DNA of 64,000 nt from CAVQDV01 sp963711375. Lineage in GTDB: Bacteria > Pseudomonadota > Gammaproteobacteria > Coxiellales > Coxiellaceae. The notes beneath the pieces are model-generated. The model had not been told where the DNA came from, did not search any database, and worked only from the letters and a program-made list of their open reading frames with translations. Positions 62,072 through 64,000 of this stretch are shown here, in pieces (the first letter of the stretch is position 1; each line of letters opens with the position of its first letter). The stretch spans positions 1,054,001 through 1,118,000 of the forward strand of contig CAVQDV010000005.1 in the NCBI GenBank assembly GCA_963711375.1, read 5' to 3'. Made by a program: the position numbers and the translations under genes.

Positions 62072-63181
62072 CTATAAGCGCATGGGCATCACGACGAAGA
62101 TGCTTTCTTGGATGGGCTCCGCTTCTTCAATACGTATGCTGCCGTCTGATTCAGAAAACATTAAGCGCACTTTTGTCTGGCGCAAAACGTTGAGAACATC
62201 GATGAGATAGCTGATGTTAAAGCCAATATCGATATCATCTCCTTGATAGTCTATTTCAATTTCTTCTTCCGCCGTTTCTTGTTCTGGATTATTGGCAATA
62301 ATGCGAAGCAAATTTTGGCGAAATTCAAAGCGAATTCCATGGAATTTGTCATTGCAGAGAACAGAAGCGCGATTTAGAGCCTGTTTAAGCTCAGATCGAT
62401 CCAAATCAACCACATATTTTCCCTTTTTGGGGATGACACGGGTGTAGTCTGGGAAACGGCTTTCAATGAGTTTTGATGTAAAGGCAAATTGTTCGCTACT
62501 GACGCGAATATGGTTAGTACTGACGGCAATTGTCACGATCGAGTCGTCTTCTTGCAATAACCGCGATAACTCTAAAATTCCTTTTCTGGGCACGATGATT
62601 TGAATTCGCTGATCTAATTGAATAGGCGCGTCAATAACCGTTGTTGCTAAGCGATGGCCATCCGTCGCAACGGCTCTCAGGGAATTTCTTTGAAGTTCAA
62701 GTAACAAGCCATTCAAGTAAAATCGTGCATCTTGCTGCGCGATAGCGAAAGATGTCGACTGAAGCAGGGTTTTTAGATCCTTTTGAGTGATTTTAAGCGA
62801 AACTTGAGTCTTTTGGGCCTCTGAACTCGGAAATTCATCGGCTGGGAGGGTTGATAAAACAAATCGGCTTTGGCCCGAAGTAAGAACCGCTCGATCTTTT
62901 TCAACATAGAGTTCAATTGGAGCGGCATCTGGTAGAGCCTTGCAAATATCAATAAGCTTCCGACCAGGAAGAGTTATCATATTGTCTTTTTCTGGAGGCT
63001 GCTCAAGATTAGCCTGTCCAATTAATTCAATTTCAAGATCAGTTCCAGTAAAAGATAGTTTACCATCCTTTACTGAAAGTAGAACATGGGATAAAATCGG
63101 AACAGTCTGTTTTCGCTCCACTACGCCGATAACCGTTTGCAAAGGGTTAAGCAAAGTTTCTCGTAAGGTATAAAGTTTCAT
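62072..63181 (-). CDS. dnaN: DNA polymerase III beta sliding clamp
   Basis: 369 aa, the usual length of the three-domain clamp. Recognisable parts are LQTVIGVVERKQTVPILSHV, LSFTGTDLEIEL, LRAVATDGHRLA and the C-terminal VVMPMRL. It lies 11 bp behind dnaA and 12 bp before recF. Confidence 0.98.
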   Translation of the reverse strand: MKLYTLRETLLNPLQTVIGVVERKQTVPILSHVLLSVKDGKLSFTGTDLEIELIGQANLEQPPEKDNMITLPGRKLIDICKALPDAAPIELYVEKDRAVLTSGQSRFVLSTLPADEFPSSEAQKTQVSLKITQKDLKTLLQSTSFAIAQQDARFYLNGLLLELQRNSLRAVATDGHRLATTVIDAPIQLDQRIQIIVPRKGILELSRLLQEDDSIVTIAVSTNHIRVSSEQFAFTSKLIESRFPDYTRVIPKKGKYVVDLDRSELKQALNRASVLCNDKFHGIRFEFRQNLLRIIANNPEQETAEEEIEIDYQGDDIDIGFNISYLIDVLNVLRQTKVRLMFSESDGSIRIEEAEPIQESIFVVMPMRL

Positions 63182-63192
63182 CCGTCCAACTC

Positions 63193-64000
63193 CTAGGCCG
63201 ATAAGGTTCTCAGTAAGTTTTTATAATCCTCTTGGATATCTAATGAGCTACCCAAGAGTTCTTTGATTTTACGACAAGCGTGCAAGACTGTTGTGTGGTC
63301 TCTTCCGCCGAAAGCATCACCAATTTCAGGTAAACTATGGCTCGTAAGCTCTTTTGCTAAAGCCATCGCCAACTGTCGAGGTCTAGCGACAGAGCGATTG
63401 CGACGTTTTGAGAGAAGATCTGCAACCTTAATTTTGTAGTATTCGGCGACTGTTTTTTGAATATTATCGATCGTGACCAGTTTCGCCTGCAAAGTGAGCA
63501 AATCTTTAAGTGCCTCACGAGCAAAATCAACCGTAATTTCATTGCCGGTAAAGTGCGCGTTGGCAATAACACGCTTTAAAGCACCTTCTAGTTCACGAAC
63601 ATTCGATTGAATATGTTTGGCAATGAAAAATGCGACTTCGCTAGTCAGATGAATATTAGCCTGCTGGGCTTTACTAATTAAAATGGCGACTCGAGTTTCA
63701 AGTTCTGGGGGTTCGATGGCGATAGTGAGGCCCCAACCAAATCGAGATTTTAAGCGCTCTTCTAATCCATTAATTTCCTTAGGATATCGGTCGCAGGTAA
63801 GAACAATTTGCTGATGACTATCCAGCAGGGAATTAAATGTGTGGAAAAACTCCTCTTGAGAGCGCTCCTTGCCAGCAAAAAACTGGATGTCGTCAATTAA
63901 GAGACAATTTACGGAACGATAGTAACGTTTAAATTCGTTCATGGCATTGCGTTGAAGCGCCTTAATCATATCAGCGACAAAACGTTCAGAATGAAGGTAA
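63193..64000 (-). CDS. dnaA: Chromosomal replication initiator DnaA (5' end outside window)
   Basis: C-terminal ~269 residues of DnaA. Visible are Walker B CLLIDDIQFFAGKERSQEE, the AAA+ lid VRELEGALKRVIANA, and domain IV with RRNRSVARPRQLAMALAKEL and GGRDHTTVLHACRKI, the DnaA-box-binding signature. The reading frame is open to the window edge (YLHSERFVADMIKAL), so the visible ATG at 63969 is internal. oriC is probably beyond the right edge. Confidence 0.98.
   Translation of the reverse strand, partial: YLHSERFVADMIKALQRNAMNEFKRYYRSVNCLLIDDIQFFAGKERSQEEFFHTFNSLLDSHQQIVLTCDRYPKEINGLEERLKSRFGWGLTIAIEPPELETRVAILISKAQQANIHLTSEVAFFIAKHIQSNVRELEGALKRVIANAHFTGNEITVDFAREALKDLLTLQAKLVTIDNIQKTVAEYYKIKVADLLSKRRNRSVARPRQLAMALAKELTSHSLPEIGDAFGGRDHTTVLHACRKIKELLGSSLDIQEDYKNLLRTLSA

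Noticed and set aside
1..64000. tRNA and rRNA genes
   Set aside because: I looked for cloverleaf-like segments and rRNA-like conserved stretches in the intergenic gaps and found none.

Overview
The window reads as a moderately AT-rich chromosome segment of a host-associated gammaproteobacterium, most likely in the order Legionellales and close to Coxiella. The reasons are a Com1-type DsbA-like surface protein, a LysC-LysA fusion, trp genes in an uninterrupted operon, several ankyrin-repeat proteins, an ankyrin-kinase protein of eukaryotic style, and the dnaA-dnaN-recF-gyrB cluster at the right end. That cluster puts the window beside the presumptive replication origin. No rRNA, tRNA or CRISPR array was found.

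Layout. 1-2.1 kb: lysAC, cut by the window edge. 2.3-10.3 kb: a 1078-aa ankyrin protein, a class C beta-lactamase, and a 1105-aa three-part protein (P-loop kinase, HSL-type alpha/beta hydrolase, TTC38-like helical repeats). 10.3-15.2 kb: an accessory cluster with a Cdc6-like AAA ATPase, an AAA_14/DUF4143 ATPase, a Phd/PIN toxin-antitoxin pair and a winged-helix Fic protein. 15.2-19.1 kb: glyS, glyQ and com1. 19.2-24.7 kb: two related insertion sequences flanking rpoH, each with long (18-19 bp) target duplications, then a second Cdc6-like ATPase behind a phased operator array. 24.7-36.5 kb: trpR, an ankyrin protein, the operon trpE-G-D-C-F-B-A-DAHP synthase, and ugd. 36.6-43.8 kb: queF, an ankyrin protein, and an RND pump with a TolC-like channel. 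44-48.8 kb: a eukaryotic-looking phosphatidylinositol synthase, a cNMP-binding/CPBP protease fusion, inositol-3-phosphate synthase, then a prephenate-dehydratase-like gene and aroG. 49-50.9 kb: ankyrin plus TKL-like kinase. 51-57.6 kb: ftsX-ftsE-ftsY, two M16 peptidase genes and rsmD. 57.8-64 kb: gyrB, recF, dnaN and partial dnaA.

A second layer of small repeats runs through these genes. Family A is a 119-145 bp MITE-like element with palindromic ends; three copies have perfect 9-bp target duplications, and one has its empty site preserved in a paralogous sequence. It supplies the 3' codons of rsmD and of inositol-phosphate synthase. Family B is a short palindrome that lies between genes, supplies the trpA stop codon, and forms an in-frame insert in trpG. 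A third repeat (two copies) resembles the omega-RNA-bearing right end of IS200/IS605 elements whose tnpA and tnpB are gone.

How the genes work together: TrpR probably represses trpE and itself through a shared operator-like motif. Inositol-phosphate synthase and the phosphatidylinositol synthase form a plausible route to a eukaryote-type lipid. The ankyrin proteins, ankyrin-kinase and kinase-hydrolase-TTC38 protein are candidates for host interaction.
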